From DATFVA01 sp963743325 (GTDB lineage Bacteria; Bacteroidota; Ignavibacteria; Ignavibacteriales; Ignavibacteriaceae): 64,000 nucleotides of DNA. Shown one piece after another: positions 17,408 to 26,582 of the stretch. The translations under genes were made by a program, and so were the position numbers. The notes below the pieces were generated by a model. That model was given only the letters and a program-made list of their open reading frames with translations, had not been told where the DNA came from and did not search any database. Every line of letters starts with the position of its first letter. Position 1 is the stretch's first letter. Location of the stretch: assembly GCA_963743325.1 (NCBI GenBank), contig CAVUOZ010000008.1, forward strand, positions 124,001 through 188,000, read 5' to 3'.

Positions 17408-18358
17408 ATGAAGAAGATTGCAGTAGTAGCCTTTGGCGGAAACGCGCTTATACGGGGAAATGAAATAGGAACAATCCAGCAGCAGGAAAAGAATGCATAC
17501 AATACACTGGTTAACCTCGTTGAACTTATAAATAAAGGATTCAACATTGTCATTACACACGGCAATGGTCCTCAGGTAGGAAATATCCTTTTAAGGAATG
17601 AAGCCGGTTATAACCAGTATAAAATTCCCAAGATGCCTCTCGATATCTGTGTGGCTGATTCACAGGGTGGAATCGGCTATATGATTGAGAGACAAATGAA
17701 AAACATCCTTATTGAACATAAAATCAGGAGAAATGTTATTACGGTAATTACAGAGGTACTGGTTGATATAAATGACCCGGCTTTCCGGGAACCGACAAAA
17801 CCTGTGGGCGCTTTCTTCCTGAAGGAAGAAGCTGAGCTGCTTGCACGTGCTAATAATTGGGTTATAAAAGAAGATCCACGTAAGAGAGGATGGCGTAGAG
17901 TTGTTGCTTCACCCAGGCCGTTGGAAATAGTTAATAAAAAAATTATCAGGGACCTGGTAAGAAAAGGTACAATAGTGATCGCCGCGGGCGGAGGTGGTGT
18001 TCCTGTCTACAGGGATAAAAAGAAACTGCTCCAGGGAATTGAAGCCGTAATCGATAAGGACCTTGCTTCTTCTCTCCTGGCAAATGAAATTGAAGCTGAT
18101 GATTTTTTTATATTAACAGATGTAAAAAATGCCTATATAAATTTTAATAAACCAGGACAAAAAGCACTTGAAACAATAACTGTTGAAGAAGCGAAACAGT
18201 ACCTTGAGCAGGGTGAATTCTCCAAAGGAAGTATGGGTCCCAAAATTGAAGCAGCAATTGAATATGTTGAACATGGAGGAAAAGAAACAATAATTACAGA
18301 ATCATCCGCACTGGCTGATAAAGATGCCGGCACAAGAATAGTAAAAGAAAAACAATAA
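17408..18358 (+). CDS. arcC: Carbamate kinase
   Basis: 316 residues. AFGGNAL at the N-terminus, ITHGNGPQVGN, VADSQGGIGYMI, VIAAGGGGVPV and the ATP-site ILTDVKNAYINF are the standard amino-acid-kinase landmarks of ArcC. It interconverts carbamoyl phosphate plus ADP with carbamate plus ATP. The ornithine carbamoyltransferase gene follows after 22 bp, which suggests a citrulline-degrading ATP-forming pair. No arginine deiminase gene is in the window. GAGGGA lies before the ATG. Confidence 0.93.
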   Translation: MKKIAVVAFGGNALIRGNEIGTIQQQEKNAYNTLVNLVELINKGFNIVITHGNGPQVGNILLRNEAGYNQYKIPKMPLDICVADSQGGIGYMIERQMKNILIEHKIRRNVITVITEVLVDINDPAFREPTKPVGAFFLKEEAELLARANNWVIKEDPRKRGWRRVVASPRPLEIVNKKIIRDLVRKGTIVIAAGGGGVPVYRDKKKLLQGIEAVIDKDLASSLLANEIEADDFFILTDVKNAYINFNKPGQKALETITVEEAKQYLEQGEFSKGSMGPKIEAAIEYVEHGGKETIITESSALADKDAGTRIVKEKQ

Positions 18359-18380
18359 AAAATAATTACAAGGAAATTTT

Positions 18381-19313
18381 ATGGCAGTCTCAATGAAAGG
18401 TAAAAGCCTTATCTCAATCAACGATCTTACACTCGAAGAGATTTATGAAATATTTGATGTAAGCAAGACTCTTAAAGAACTGCATCATACAGGACAGCCT
18501 CACAGATGGCTTGAAGGAAAAACACTGGGAATGATCTTTGCAAAACCCTCTACAAGAACGAGAGTTTCATTCGAAACAGGTATCTATCATCTTGGCGGAA
18601 TCGGGATGTACTTCGGTCCGAATGACCTTCAACTGAAAAGAGGTGAAACTATTTCCGATACTGCAAAAGTGCTTTCCCGGTATTTAGATGGAATTATGAT
18701 AAGGACGTTCGATCACCAGGATGTTGTTGACCTTGCGCGTTTCGGATCAATTCCCGTAATTAACGGCCTGACAGACCTGCTTCATCCCTGCCAGGTATTA
18801 ACAGATCTGTTCACTATTTTGGAAAAAAGACGCGAGTTAAAGGGATTAAAACTTTCATATATCGGTGATGGTAATAATATGGCACATAGTCTTTTAAATG
18901 GTTGTTCTAAAACAGGTATGCATATCAGTATTGCTTCCCCATCCGGTTACAAACCGAATAAAGATATTGTTAACAATGCTAAAGCCAATGCAAAAAGGAT
19001 GGGCAGCAAAGTTGAAATACTCGATAATCCTGCTGCTGCAGTTAAGAATGCCGATATTATTTATACAGACGTCTGGGCAAGTATGGGACAGGAAGCGGAA
19101 GCAAAAGAAAGATTGAAAAAATTTGAGGGATTCCAGGTGAATGAGAAACTTGCAAAAAATGCGAAGGCTGATTATCTCTTTATGCACTGCCTGCCTGCGC
19201 ATCGTGGTGAAGAAGTAGCCGCTGAAGTTATAGATTCAGAGCATTCTATTGTATTTGATGAAGCTGAGAACAGGCTCCACGTTCAGAAAGCCATAATGGC
19301 GCTGTTAATGTAG
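18381..19313 (+). CDS. argF: Ornithine carbamoyltransferase
   Basis: 310 residues. The carbamoyl-phosphate loop KPSTRTRVSFE, the HPCQ motif, and the ornithine-type HCLPAHRGEEV with catalytic Cys identify OTC rather than aspartate carbamoyltransferase. It makes citrulline from ornithine, or runs in reverse to supply carbamoyl phosphate to the carbamate kinase encoded just upstream; that pairing favours the catabolic direction (arcB role). AAGGAAATTTT precedes the ATG. A good terminator follows at 19343. Confidence 0.92.
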   Translation: MAVSMKGKSLISINDLTLEEIYEIFDVSKTLKELHHTGQPHRWLEGKTLGMIFAKPSTRTRVSFETGIYHLGGIGMYFGPNDLQLKRGETISDTAKVLSRYLDGIMIRTFDHQDVVDLARFGSIPVINGLTDLLHPCQVLTDLFTILEKRRELKGLKLSYIGDGNNMAHSLLNGCSKTGMHISIASPSGYKPNKDIVNNAKANAKRMGSKVEILDNPAAAVKNADIIYTDVWASMGQEAEAKERLKKFEGFQVNEKLAKNAKADYLFMHCLPAHRGEEVAAEVIDSEHSIVFDEAENRLHVQKAIMALLM

Positions 19314-19342
19314 AAAGTAGACCCATTAGAATATTTAATTTT

Positions 19343-19397
19343 AAATCCTGCGGCTGAATTTGGATATTTATATACTCTGCAGGATTTTTTGTTTTTA
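19343..19397 (+). terminator. Rho-independent terminator after arcC-argF
   Basis: AAATCCTGC at 19343-19351 pairs perfectly with GCAGGATTT at 19379-19387; a T-rich tract (TTTGTTTTT) follows at once. It lies 30 bp after the argF stop. The 27-nt loop is large but the stem plus U-tract is typical. Confidence 0.75.
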
Positions 19398-19608
19398 CCC
19401 GCGTATTCCATTTCGATTTAGGAAAAAATTAAATAACTTTACTCCTGCAAACTGACGAAGACTTATTTTTTAGTTACAAATACATATCAATCGACTCTCC
19501 TTGTGCCGGATATTGCTTAATACTCCGGTAGTGTGAATTCTATATCCAGAAAGAAAAACAATAGTTAAAACGATTTAAAATTGAATCCATTCAAAAGGAG
19601 AACTTAAA

Positions 19609-20196
19609 TTGATTGATCTAAAACATTACGGTTTTGATTCTATTTTCAAAAAAGAATTCGAAAACTTTCAAAGATCAGGATTTGAAGCAGGACGCATATC
19701 TGCTGAGAATAAAGAAAGGTATAATATAATTACGGAATACGGGGAAATTCCCGGTGAAATTACCGGAAAATTTCTATATGATGCGGATAACTTATCTTCA
19801 TTTCCAAAAACCGGTGATTGGGCGGCTGTAACTTATTTCCAGGAAGAAAACAAGTGTATAATCCATAATCTGCTAAACCGCAGATCACACTTTTCCCGGG
19901 CACAGGCGGGCAGGGAGAAGGGAGCCCAGATTATTGCGGCAAATATAGATTTTATATTTATAGTGCAAAGCTTTAATTCCGATTTCAGCATTAACAGAAT
20001 TGAGCGCTATATAGTTATGGCTGAGGAAGGAAACTGCAAGCCCGTAATAGTGATTAATAAAAATGATCTTGCAGATAATCCGGAACATCTATTAGAAGAA
20101 ATAAGAAAACGAATCAGGAACATTCCCTTGTTTTCTTTAAGCTGCGAAACTGGAAAAGGATTAAAGGAATTAAGGATTTTATTTCACCGGGACTAA
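19609..20196 (+). pseudogene. rsgA: RsgA ribosome-assembly GTPase, N-terminal part before frameshift
   Basis: TTG start with AAAAGGAG eight bases upstream. Residues 1-about 110 form the OB-fold with the FSRAQAGREKGAQII segment; the circularly permuted GTPase domain follows with G4 NKND and G5 (SCETGKG). The frame then drifts to ILFHRD and stops. The Walker A and zinc finger lie in another frame from 20175. RsgA is a late 30S maturation GTPase, so loss would be unusual; a one-base assembly deletion near 20164-20176 is a serious alternative. Confidence 0.88.
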
Positions 20197-20693
20197 CTTA
20201 CGCCCTTGCCGGTTCCTCGGGAGTAGGAAAATCTTCTATTATCAATTTGCTTATGAATGATACTAAACTGAAAACCGCGGAAATTCGTTCAGGTGATGAT
20301 AAAGGAAAACATACGACAACAAGAAGGGAGCTGCTGCTCCTTCCTGGAGGCGGGATCATCATCGACACTCCCGGAATGCGGGAGTTCAGCCTGTGGAATA
20401 ATGATATGACTGCATCCGACATTTTTTCTGATATTAATGAAATTGCTGCCGGCTGCAGATATAAGGATTGCTCGCACATACACGAAGCTGATTGTGAGGT
20501 TAAAAATGCCATTGAGGAAGGAATAATAACCAGGCAGCACCTCGTTAATTATTTCAAACTTAAAAAAGAAACTGAATATCTGGATTCATTAATCGATAAG
20601 AATATTTATCTTGAGAGAAAGAAAAAAGAAAAGAAATTTGGCCGGGAAATTAAACAGTTTTATAAACGAGGAAAATCAAAAGGAAATTTATGA
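20175..20693 (+). pseudogene. rsgA: RsgA ribosome-assembly GTPase, C-terminal part after frameshift
   Basis: Continues the family sequence as DFISPGLTYALAGSSGVGKSS, supplying G1 (GSSGVGKSS), the HTTTRRE switch (G2), G3 in IDTPGMREF, and the zinc finger C-x-H type CRYKDCSHIHEADC. No start codon or ribosome site stands at the junction. Inserting one base (for example a third G after AGG at 20173-20175) fuses both parts into a protein of about 360 residues, a normal RsgA length. The stop overlaps the next gene start (ATGA). Confidence 0.88.
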
Positions 20694-21046
20694 GATACAG
20701 AATATTTTTAATTTCAGGTATTCCTCTTTTATTCCTTATGAATGCATGCTGCCAGGTATGCAGCAGCCAGACTGATACAGAAAAGTTAATCGGGAAATGG
20801 AAGGCCGCTGATTCAACAACATTTAGGGGAAAAGAGATTGAGTTTTTACCGGATCATCAGGTTAAGCTAATGCTGGCAGGCGGAGGGGAACAAAACGGGC
20901 AGTATGAAATAAAGGGAAATGCCATTATATTTTCTATTGGCGACGCTCCCCCATTCACAATGTATTTCAGGCTTGAGGATAACAGTCTTTTCTTAACCTT
21001 TCCTGATGCCCTTACTGAAAACAAATATGTAAAATCAGATGATTGA
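20690..21046 (+). CDS. Putative small lipoprotein, lipocalin-like
   Basis: 118 residues. Residues 1-20 form a signal sequence ending in a lipobox-like LMNAC, so Cys20 may be lipidated. The mature part starts LIGKWKAAD and has strands typical of small lipocalin-like or DUF-type beta proteins in Bacteroidetes relatives. It overlaps rsgA by 4 bp and the DinB gene by 8 bp. No binding site or partner can be named. Confidence 0.6.
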   Translation: MRYRIFLISGIPLLFLMNACCQVCSSQTDTEKLIGKWKAADSTTFRGKEIEFLPDHQVKLMLAGGGEQNGQYEIKGNAIIFSIGDAPPFTMYFRLEDNSLFLTFPDALTENKYVKSDD

Positions 21047-21563
21047 AATATTACAAAATAAATTTCTGTTACTTGAGAAAAATAGGGAAAAGCTGTACGA
21101 TGAGCTTGAAAAACTGGATGAAAAACAGTTAAACTACAGACCGGCGGAGGATAAATGGTCAATTGTTCAGATTGTTTTTCATCTGGTTAAAGCTGAACAG
21201 CTTTCTGTAATTTCCATAAATAAGCAAGTTAAGAATTCCAACGGCCGCAAAGCCGGATTAGCTGCATTTTTCAGATCTTCCTTATTAAGGTATTCATTAA
21301 TGTCTCCGCTAAAATTTAAAGCGCCTGCTATTCTCGGGAATATGGCGAAAGAGTATGACATAAACGAATTGAAGACAAAGTGGTTAAATGTTAGAAACAA
21401 GCTGCATAATGCATTGGGAGAAGTAAATAATGAGCTTGGTAAAAATTATATATTTGAACATCCTTATGCGGGTAAGTTTAACATATACCAGACAATGGAT
21501 TTCCTTGTTCAGCATTTTAATCACCACTATAGGCAGATCAGGAAACTGGCGCAACACAACTAG
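21039..21563 (+). CDS. DinB-superfamily four-helix protein
   Basis: 174 residues, mostly helical. H48 in IVFHLVKAE and H159 with H162/H163 in QHFNHHYRQI are the metal-binding triad positions of DinB/YfiT-like proteins. RPAEDKWSIVQIVFHL is the family entry motif (usually P.G.WS..E...H). Members include thiol transferases such as bacillithiol S-transferases; the substrate here is unknown. Overlaps the preceding lipoprotein gene. Confidence 0.8.
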   Translation: MIEILQNKFLLLEKNREKLYDELEKLDEKQLNYRPAEDKWSIVQIVFHLVKAEQLSVISINKQVKNSNGRKAGLAAFFRSSLLRYSLMSPLKFKAPAILGNMAKEYDINELKTKWLNVRNKLHNALGEVNNELGKNYIFEHPYAGKFNIYQTMDFLVQHFNHHYRQIRKLAQHN

Positions 21564-21723
21564 TTTAAACACAATGATAAACTTTGCATCATGCCGGGGA
21601 AACCTTTTATTGTTTAAAATATCCCGCCGATTTTCACAAAATATTTTTACTTACTGCCGGACTCTGATTAACTTTGAATAACTCAAATTTGAAAAATGGT
21701 AGGTACAAAATAAAGGTGAATAA

Positions 21724-23142
21724 ATGTTAAAAAGAGTATTATTACTTACATTCCTGGCAGGCTGCTTAAATATTACAAGCGCATCTCAAACAGATAATAT
21801 TGGGATCACCGGGATATGGCAGGGAGTATTAACAATCTCGGGTTTCGAGCTCCATATAGTTTTTAATGTCTCTGAAACTGATGGAATTCTTACCACAACA
21901 CTTGACAGTCCTGACCAGAATGCATATGGAATTAAAGTTGATTCAACTTCATTCAAAAATGACAGTGTTTATTTTGGCATCAAAGAGATAAAAGGCTTTT
22001 TTGACGGTGTCTATAAGGCAGACAGTATAAACGGAACATGGCATCAGGGCGGAAATGCATGGCCCCTGGTTCTTAAAAAAACCGAGAAAGTGGAAAAACC
22101 GAAACGTCCCCAGGTTCCGGAAAAACCTTATCCTTATAACGAAGAAGAAGTGAGTTTTACGGACAAAGAAGCAGGAATAGAACTGGCTGGAACATTAACG
22201 ACACCAAAAGAAGGAGAACCATTCCCTGCAGTAGTTCTCGTAACAGGATCGGGTCCGCAGGACAGAAATGAATCTCTGCTTGGTCATGAACCATTTTTAA
22301 TACTTGCAGACTACCTGACAAGACAGGGAATTGCTGTTCTTCGTTACGATGACAGGGGAGTAGGAAAATCAACAGGAAAATTTTCAACGGCTACTACTAA
22401 AGATTTTGTAGACGATGCTCTCGCCGCAATTAAATTCCTGGAAAACAGAAAAGATATAAGAAAGGGCAAAATTGGAATAATAGGACACAGTGAGGGCGGA
22501 TTGATTGCCCCGCTTGCAGCAGTAGAAAGCAATGATGTTAATTTTATAGTTCTTATGGCTGGTCCCGGTGTAACCGGTAAAGCTATTCTTTTGGAACAGA
22601 GCGAGCTGATTGAAAGAGCAATGGGAATGAGCGAGGATAAAATAGAAAAAGGCACGGAGCTTGCAAAGAATTTTTATGAGATCGTAGAAAATGAAAAAGA
22701 TAGTTCAAAGGCTGCAGAAAAAATAAAAACACTTTATCAAAATTATTATGCATCTCTTGATTCAACAGGGAAAACAGAGTTCGGCAATGATCCTGAATCT
22801 GTATTTGACAGGCAGGCTCAGACTTTATTATCACCCTGGTTCAAATTTTTCCTTACTTATGATCCGAAAGAAACCCTGGAAAAAGTTAAAGTCCCGGTAC
22901 TGGCAGTAAATGGTGAACACGATCTGCAGGTTCCGCCTAAACAGAACCTTCCTGAGATTGAAGAAGCATTAAAAGAAGGCGGGAATAAAGATTTTAAAGT
23001 TGTGGAAATCCCAAACCTTAATCATTTGTTCCAGACTTCAGAAACCGGTTCTCCCACTGAATATTCAAAAATTGAAGAAACAATTTCCCCTAAAGCCCTG
23101 GAGATAATAGGAAACTGGATTTTAGATCATACCCGGAAGTAG
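21724..23142 (+). CDS. Secreted alpha/beta-hydrolase (S9/esterase-like)
   Basis: 472 residues. A signal peptide (residues 1-about 20) precedes an N-terminal beta domain (GIWQGVLTISGFELHIVF). The hydrolase domain starts near 145; it carries VTGSGPQDRNESLLGHEPF, the oxyanion region RYDDRGVGKS, nucleophile Ser in GHSEGG, Asp in VNGEHDLQVP and His in PNLNHLF. This is the layout of exported peptidase/esterase-like hydrolases common in Bacteroidetes. Substrate unknown. It begins a run of same-strand genes with AlkD 5 bp behind it. Confidence 0.85.
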   Translation: MLKRVLLLTFLAGCLNITSASQTDNIGITGIWQGVLTISGFELHIVFNVSETDGILTTTLDSPDQNAYGIKVDSTSFKNDSVYFGIKEIKGFFDGVYKADSINGTWHQGGNAWPLVLKKTEKVEKPKRPQVPEKPYPYNEEEVSFTDKEAGIELAGTLTTPKEGEPFPAVVLVTGSGPQDRNESLLGHEPFLILADYLTRQGIAVLRYDDRGVGKSTGKFSTATTKDFVDDALAAIKFLENRKDIRKGKIGIIGHSEGGLIAPLAAVESNDVNFIVLMAGPGVTGKAILLEQSELIERAMGMSEDKIEKGTELAKNFYEIVENEKDSSKAAEKIKTLYQNYYASLDSTGKTEFGNDPESVFDRQAQTLLSPWFKFFLTYDPKETLEKVKVPVLAVNGEHDLQVPPKQNLPEIEEALKEGGNKDFKVVEIPNLNHLFQTSETGSPTEYSKIEETISPKALEIIGNWILDHTRK

Positions 23143-23147
23143 TATCT

Positions 23148-23852
23148 ATGGGATTAAACGAGCTGAGAAAAGAGTTAAAAAAGGAAGCTGATAAAAAGCA
23201 GGCGGACAACCTTCAAAGGTTTTTCAAAACAGGGAAAGGTGAATACGGGGAAGGAGACAAATTTTACGGAATTAAGGTTCCTGTTCAGAGAAGAATAGCA
23301 AAAAGTCATAGTGATCTTACACTTTACGACTTGAAGGAACTGCTTAATTCTCCTGTTCATGAAGAAAGACTTATTTCTTTATTCATCCTCGTAGATCAAT
23401 ACACCGGAGGTGATGATAAAATTAAAGAAACTATCTTCCGGTTCTACCTGGAAAATACAAAGCAGATTAACAACTGGGATCTTGTTGATTTAAGTGCACC
23501 AAAAATAGTTGGTGCACATTTATTAAACCGGGATAAGGATATTCTGTTTAAATTGGCAGCATCTTCAAACCTGTGGGAGAGAAGGATTGCGATTTTAGCC
23601 ACTTACTTATTTATTAAAAATCTTTATTTTGAAACTACTTTTCAGATCTCTGAGATCCTTCTTAAAGATAAACACGATCTGATCCATAAGGGTGTCGGCT
23701 GGATGCTGCGGGAAGTCGGGAATAAGAACATTAACGAGGAAGAAATGTTTCTTAAAAAGAATTACAAAAAAATGCCTAGAACAATGCTTCGTTATGCCGT
23801 AGAAAAATTCCCTGAGAAAAAAAGAAAGGATTATATGCAGGGAAACATTTAG
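23148..23852 (+). CDS. AlkD-like DNA alkylation repair protein
   Basis: 234 residues of HEAT-like helices. FYGIKVPVQRRIAK, then INNWDLVDLSAPKI with the conserved W-D-L-V-D, then WERRIAI and the C-terminal HKGVGWMLREVG and TMLRYAVEKF are AlkD family landmarks. AlkD excises bulky or positively charged alkylated bases without flipping them. It follows the hydrolase gene after 5 bp, likely co-transcribed. Confidence 0.88.
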   Translation: MGLNELRKELKKEADKKQADNLQRFFKTGKGEYGEGDKFYGIKVPVQRRIAKSHSDLTLYDLKELLNSPVHEERLISLFILVDQYTGGDDKIKETIFRFYLENTKQINNWDLVDLSAPKIVGAHLLNRDKDILFKLAASSNLWERRIAILATYLFIKNLYFETTFQISEILLKDKHDLIHKGVGWMLREVGNKNINEEEMFLKKNYKKMPRTMLRYAVEKFPEKKRKDYMQGNI

Positions 23853-23940
23853 CTCTTACTGTATTTATTTTCACCCCTTCTCTGATTAATTTCTCTATTG
23901 ATTTCTTTCAATCATTTCAACCTAATCGTCGAGGATAAAA

Positions 23941-24651
23941 ATGAAAACAATTTCCAGGAGCACTGCTGTCTGCCAGATCTGTAAAAAAGAAAAAAAACTA
24001 ATTGAACTAACGCCGGGTTTTTCTGTTGAGAATTCGCTGGTTAAACTTATGGCCGCTAAAAATATTCAGTGGAACCCGGAAGGTTTCATCTGCACGGACG
24101 ATTTAAATAAATTTCGTTCTGAATTTGTGCATGGGATTCTGACAGAGGAAAAAGGCACTCTTTCAGAGTTTGAATTGGAAGTGCTGGATAGTATAGTTGA
24201 GAGAGATCTACTGTCAAGGAATATTGACGCATCATACGAAACCAAAGCATCCTGGGGAGAAAGATTATCGGATAAGATTGCAAAATTCGGCGGAAGCTGG
24301 CCTTTCATAACAATCTTTCTATCATTTATTGGTATCTGGATGATAATAAATATAGTAATTCTTGCAAATCGCAGCTTTGATCCTTACCCGTTTATTTTGT
24401 TGAACCTCGTCCTATCGTGCATAGCCGCTCTTCAGGCACCCGTAATTATGATGAGCCAGAACAGGCAGGAGTCAAAGGACAGAGATCGTTCACTCCATGA
24501 TTACCAGATTAACCTCAAAGCTGAGGTCGAAATAAGAAGACTGCATGATAAAATGGATCATCTGCTGAATCAGCAGGGAATGCGTATGCTCGAAATACAG
24601 CAGATACAGATGGAAATGATGGAGGAGATCTCAAAAAATATGAAAAAATAA
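23941..24651 (+). CDS. DUF1003 membrane protein
   Basis: 236 residues. Two transmembrane helices, about 120-142 and 147-171, contain the DUF1003 signature WPFITIFLSFIGIW and FDPYPFILLNLVLS, then the conserved MMSQNRQESKDR segment and a C-terminal coiled coil (about 185-230). The N-terminus has C11-x2-C14 and C51, a possible partial zinc knuckle. AGGATAAA precedes the ATG. Function of the family is unknown. Confidence 0.85.
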   Translation: MKTISRSTAVCQICKKEKKLIELTPGFSVENSLVKLMAAKNIQWNPEGFICTDDLNKFRSEFVHGILTEEKGTLSEFELEVLDSIVERDLLSRNIDASYETKASWGERLSDKIAKFGGSWPFITIFLSFIGIWMIINIVILANRSFDPYPFILLNLVLSCIAALQAPVIMMSQNRQESKDRDRSLHDYQINLKAEVEIRRLHDKMDHLLNQQGMRMLEIQQIQMEMMEEISKNMKK

Positions 24652-24664
24652 ATGAGGATATCTA

Positions 24665-25051
24665 ATGGCTAAAACAATTAAAATTTCCACAGGTGCCAAA
24701 TGGGAGAACATTGTCGGATATTCCCGGGCTGTGAGAATTGGCAATGTAGTTGAAGTCTCCGGAACAGTAGCTGTTGATGGGGATAAAATTATTGGAGAAT
24801 CTGATGCTTATGAACAAACAAAATTTTTATTGGCAAAAATTAAAAAAGCACTGGAGGATGCAGGAGCGTCACTTAATGAAGTCATCCGGACAAGAATGTT
24901 TGTTACTGATATTTCTAAATGGAATGAAATAGGAAAAGCTCATGGGGAATATTTTAAGGATATAAAGCCGGTAACCACTATGGTAGAAGTTAAATCACTC
25001 ATTTCTCCAGGTCTTCTGGTTGAGATAGAAGCCTCTGCGATAATAAATTGA
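24665..25051 (+). CDS. RidA-family (YjgF/UK114) enamine deaminase-like protein
   Basis: 128 residues, standard for the family. ARG-containing RTRMFVTDISKWNEIGKAHGEYF and the C-terminal LVEIEASAII are the usual landmarks; the conserved Arg is in VIRTRMFV. RidA hydrolyses reactive enamine/imine intermediates made by PLP enzymes. The N-terminus lacks the classical P-x-G-P-Y-S-Q form (here NIVGYSRAV), so it belongs to a Rid subgroup whose activity may differ. GAGGATATCT precedes the ATG. Confidence 0.85.
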   Translation: MAKTIKISTGAKWENIVGYSRAVRIGNVVEVSGTVAVDGDKIIGESDAYEQTKFLLAKIKKALEDAGASLNEVIRTRMFVTDISKWNEIGKAHGEYFKDIKPVTTMVEVKSLISPGLLVEIEASAIIN

Positions 25052-25104
25052 TATGAACTTTATTATCTTTAGGTGTAAATCAAAAATATATTGGGACATA
25101 ATTG

Positions 25105-25590
25105 ATGGGAAACAATATTCATCCCGAAACAAGGATCGGGCATGTTCATTTGACAGTTTCGGATCTTGAAAGATCACTAAAATTTTACAGAGAGTTACTT
25201 GGATTTGAAGTCACCGCATGGTATGGGAATGCTGCAGTTTTTTTATCAGCCGGAGGGTATCATCATCATATAGGTTTAAATACCTGGGCGGGAAAAGGTG
25301 CTGCTCCCCCGCCGCCGGGACATACTGGACTGTATCACTTTGCAATCCTCCTCCCAAGCCGTAAAGAACTTGCAAAAGTATTTAAGAGGTTGTGGGAGGC
25401 TAATTACCCTCTTGAAGGAGCATCTGATCACGGGGTTTCTGAATCAATTTATCTTACTGATCCTGATGGAAACGGTGTTGAGATTTACGCCGATAAACCG
25501 GAACCGGAATGGCAGAAGGACAAAGAGGGTAACCTGGTGATGTATACCGAAGCTCTGAATCTCCCTGATTTATTGTCAGAATTAGAGTAA
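25105..25590 (+). CDS. VOC-family protein (CatE/glyoxalase-like)
   Basis: ATG at 25105 chosen over an in-frame TTG at 25102. 161 residues. IGHVHLTVSDLERSLKFYRELLGF is the first VOC beta-alpha-beta-beta-beta unit (H metal ligand), and HFAILLPSR, HGVSESIYLTDPDGNGVEIYAD is the second with His and Glu ligands. This pattern matches the CatE-like extradiol dioxygenase/glyoxalase group. Substrate unknown. Confidence 0.8.
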   Translation: MGNNIHPETRIGHVHLTVSDLERSLKFYRELLGFEVTAWYGNAAVFLSAGGYHHHIGLNTWAGKGAAPPPPGHTGLYHFAILLPSRKELAKVFKRLWEANYPLEGASDHGVSESIYLTDPDGNGVEIYADKPEPEWQKDKEGNLVMYTEALNLPDLLSELE

Positions 25591-25600
25591 TATAATATTA

Positions 25601-25610
25601 ATTACGTAAT
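25601..25610. promoter_or_regulatory. Palindrome before the MarR-GNAT gene, candidate operator
   Basis: Perfect palindrome ATTACGTAAT ends 11 bp before the start of the MarR-type gene, with a related half TTACGT just after it (25614-25619). Self-binding by the MarR domain would explain it; this is only positional inference. Confidence 0.35.
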
Positions 25611-25621
25611 CACTTACGTTT

Positions 25622-26575
25622 ATGCCGAATGAAGATTTAATTAAAGAATTAGGGGAATTAGGAATGGCAACCCGCCTTAAAAGACTTGGGGAAAGACTGT
25701 CTTCTGATGTTGCCCGGATTTACAGAAACCACAAGCTTAATTTTGAACCTAAATGGTTCACTACGATGTACGCTCTTTATAAAAATGGTTCTATGAGTAT
25801 TCAATCTCTCGCACAATCACTCGGGTTTACACATCCGGCGATTATTCAATTTGTAAACCAGATGAAGAAAAAGAACCTGGTTGAAACAAAACAGGGTGAA
25901 ACTGATAAACGTTTGAATTTGATTTCACTTACTCAGAAAGGCAGGGAAACATTTGAATCGATAAGACCTCTACTGACGGATATTGAGGAAGTGACTTCTG
26001 AAGTTGTGAACCTTTCGGGACTGGATATGCTTCTGCTTCTCGACAGGATCGAAGAGACATTGAACCAGAAAAGCATTTATGACAGGATTTCGGATAGAAT
26101 AAAAGAAAGAGAATTGAGGGAAATCAGTATCTTCAGCTTTGAACCAAAATATAAAGATGACTTTAAACGATTAAATGAAGAATGGCTTAAAAAATATTTT
26201 TCAATTGAACCGGAAGATGAAAGAATATTATCGAATCCGGATGAAATAATTAAAAACGGCGGGGAAATATTTTTCGCGCTATACAATGATGAGGTAGCAG
26301 GCACCTGCGCCGTGATAAAAATTGATAAACACTCGTACGAGCTTGCAAAAATGGGCGTTATCGAAAAATACCAGGGGAGACAAATAGGGAAGAAACTAGC
26401 TCTTACTGTAATTGGTTTTGCGGTGGCCAAGAACGCTAAAACTATTTTTCTTGAAACCAGCAATAAACTTACCTCCGCACTGAATCTGTACAAAAAACTC
26501 GGATTCGAACAGATACCCAATGACCACCCGGAAAAATATCAGCGCTGCACAATTAAAATGAAGCTTGAAGTCTGA
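25622..26575 (+). CDS. MarR-type HTH fused to GNAT acetyltransferase
   Basis: 317 residues. About 1-155 is a MarR winged helix: SIQSLAQSLGFTHPAIIQFVNQM is the recognition region and GETDKRLNLISLTQKG the wing. From about 165 a GNAT domain follows, with acetyl-CoA loop KYQGRQIGKKLA and the C-terminal ALNLYKKLGFEQI. This domain order is known in bacteria, and may couple small-molecule acetylation to gene control. The DUF3298 gene begins 7 bp behind. Confidence 0.88.
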   Translation: MPNEDLIKELGELGMATRLKRLGERLSSDVARIYRNHKLNFEPKWFTTMYALYKNGSMSIQSLAQSLGFTHPAIIQFVNQMKKKNLVETKQGETDKRLNLISLTQKGRETFESIRPLLTDIEEVTSEVVNLSGLDMLLLLDRIEETLNQKSIYDRISDRIKERELREISIFSFEPKYKDDFKRLNEEWLKKYFSIEPEDERILSNPDEIIKNGGEIFFALYNDEVAGTCAVIKIDKHSYELAKMGVIEKYQGRQIGKKLALTVIGFAVAKNAKTIFLETSNKLTSALNLYKKLGFEQIPNDHPEKYQRCTIKMKLEV

Positions 26576-26582
26576 TTAAATT

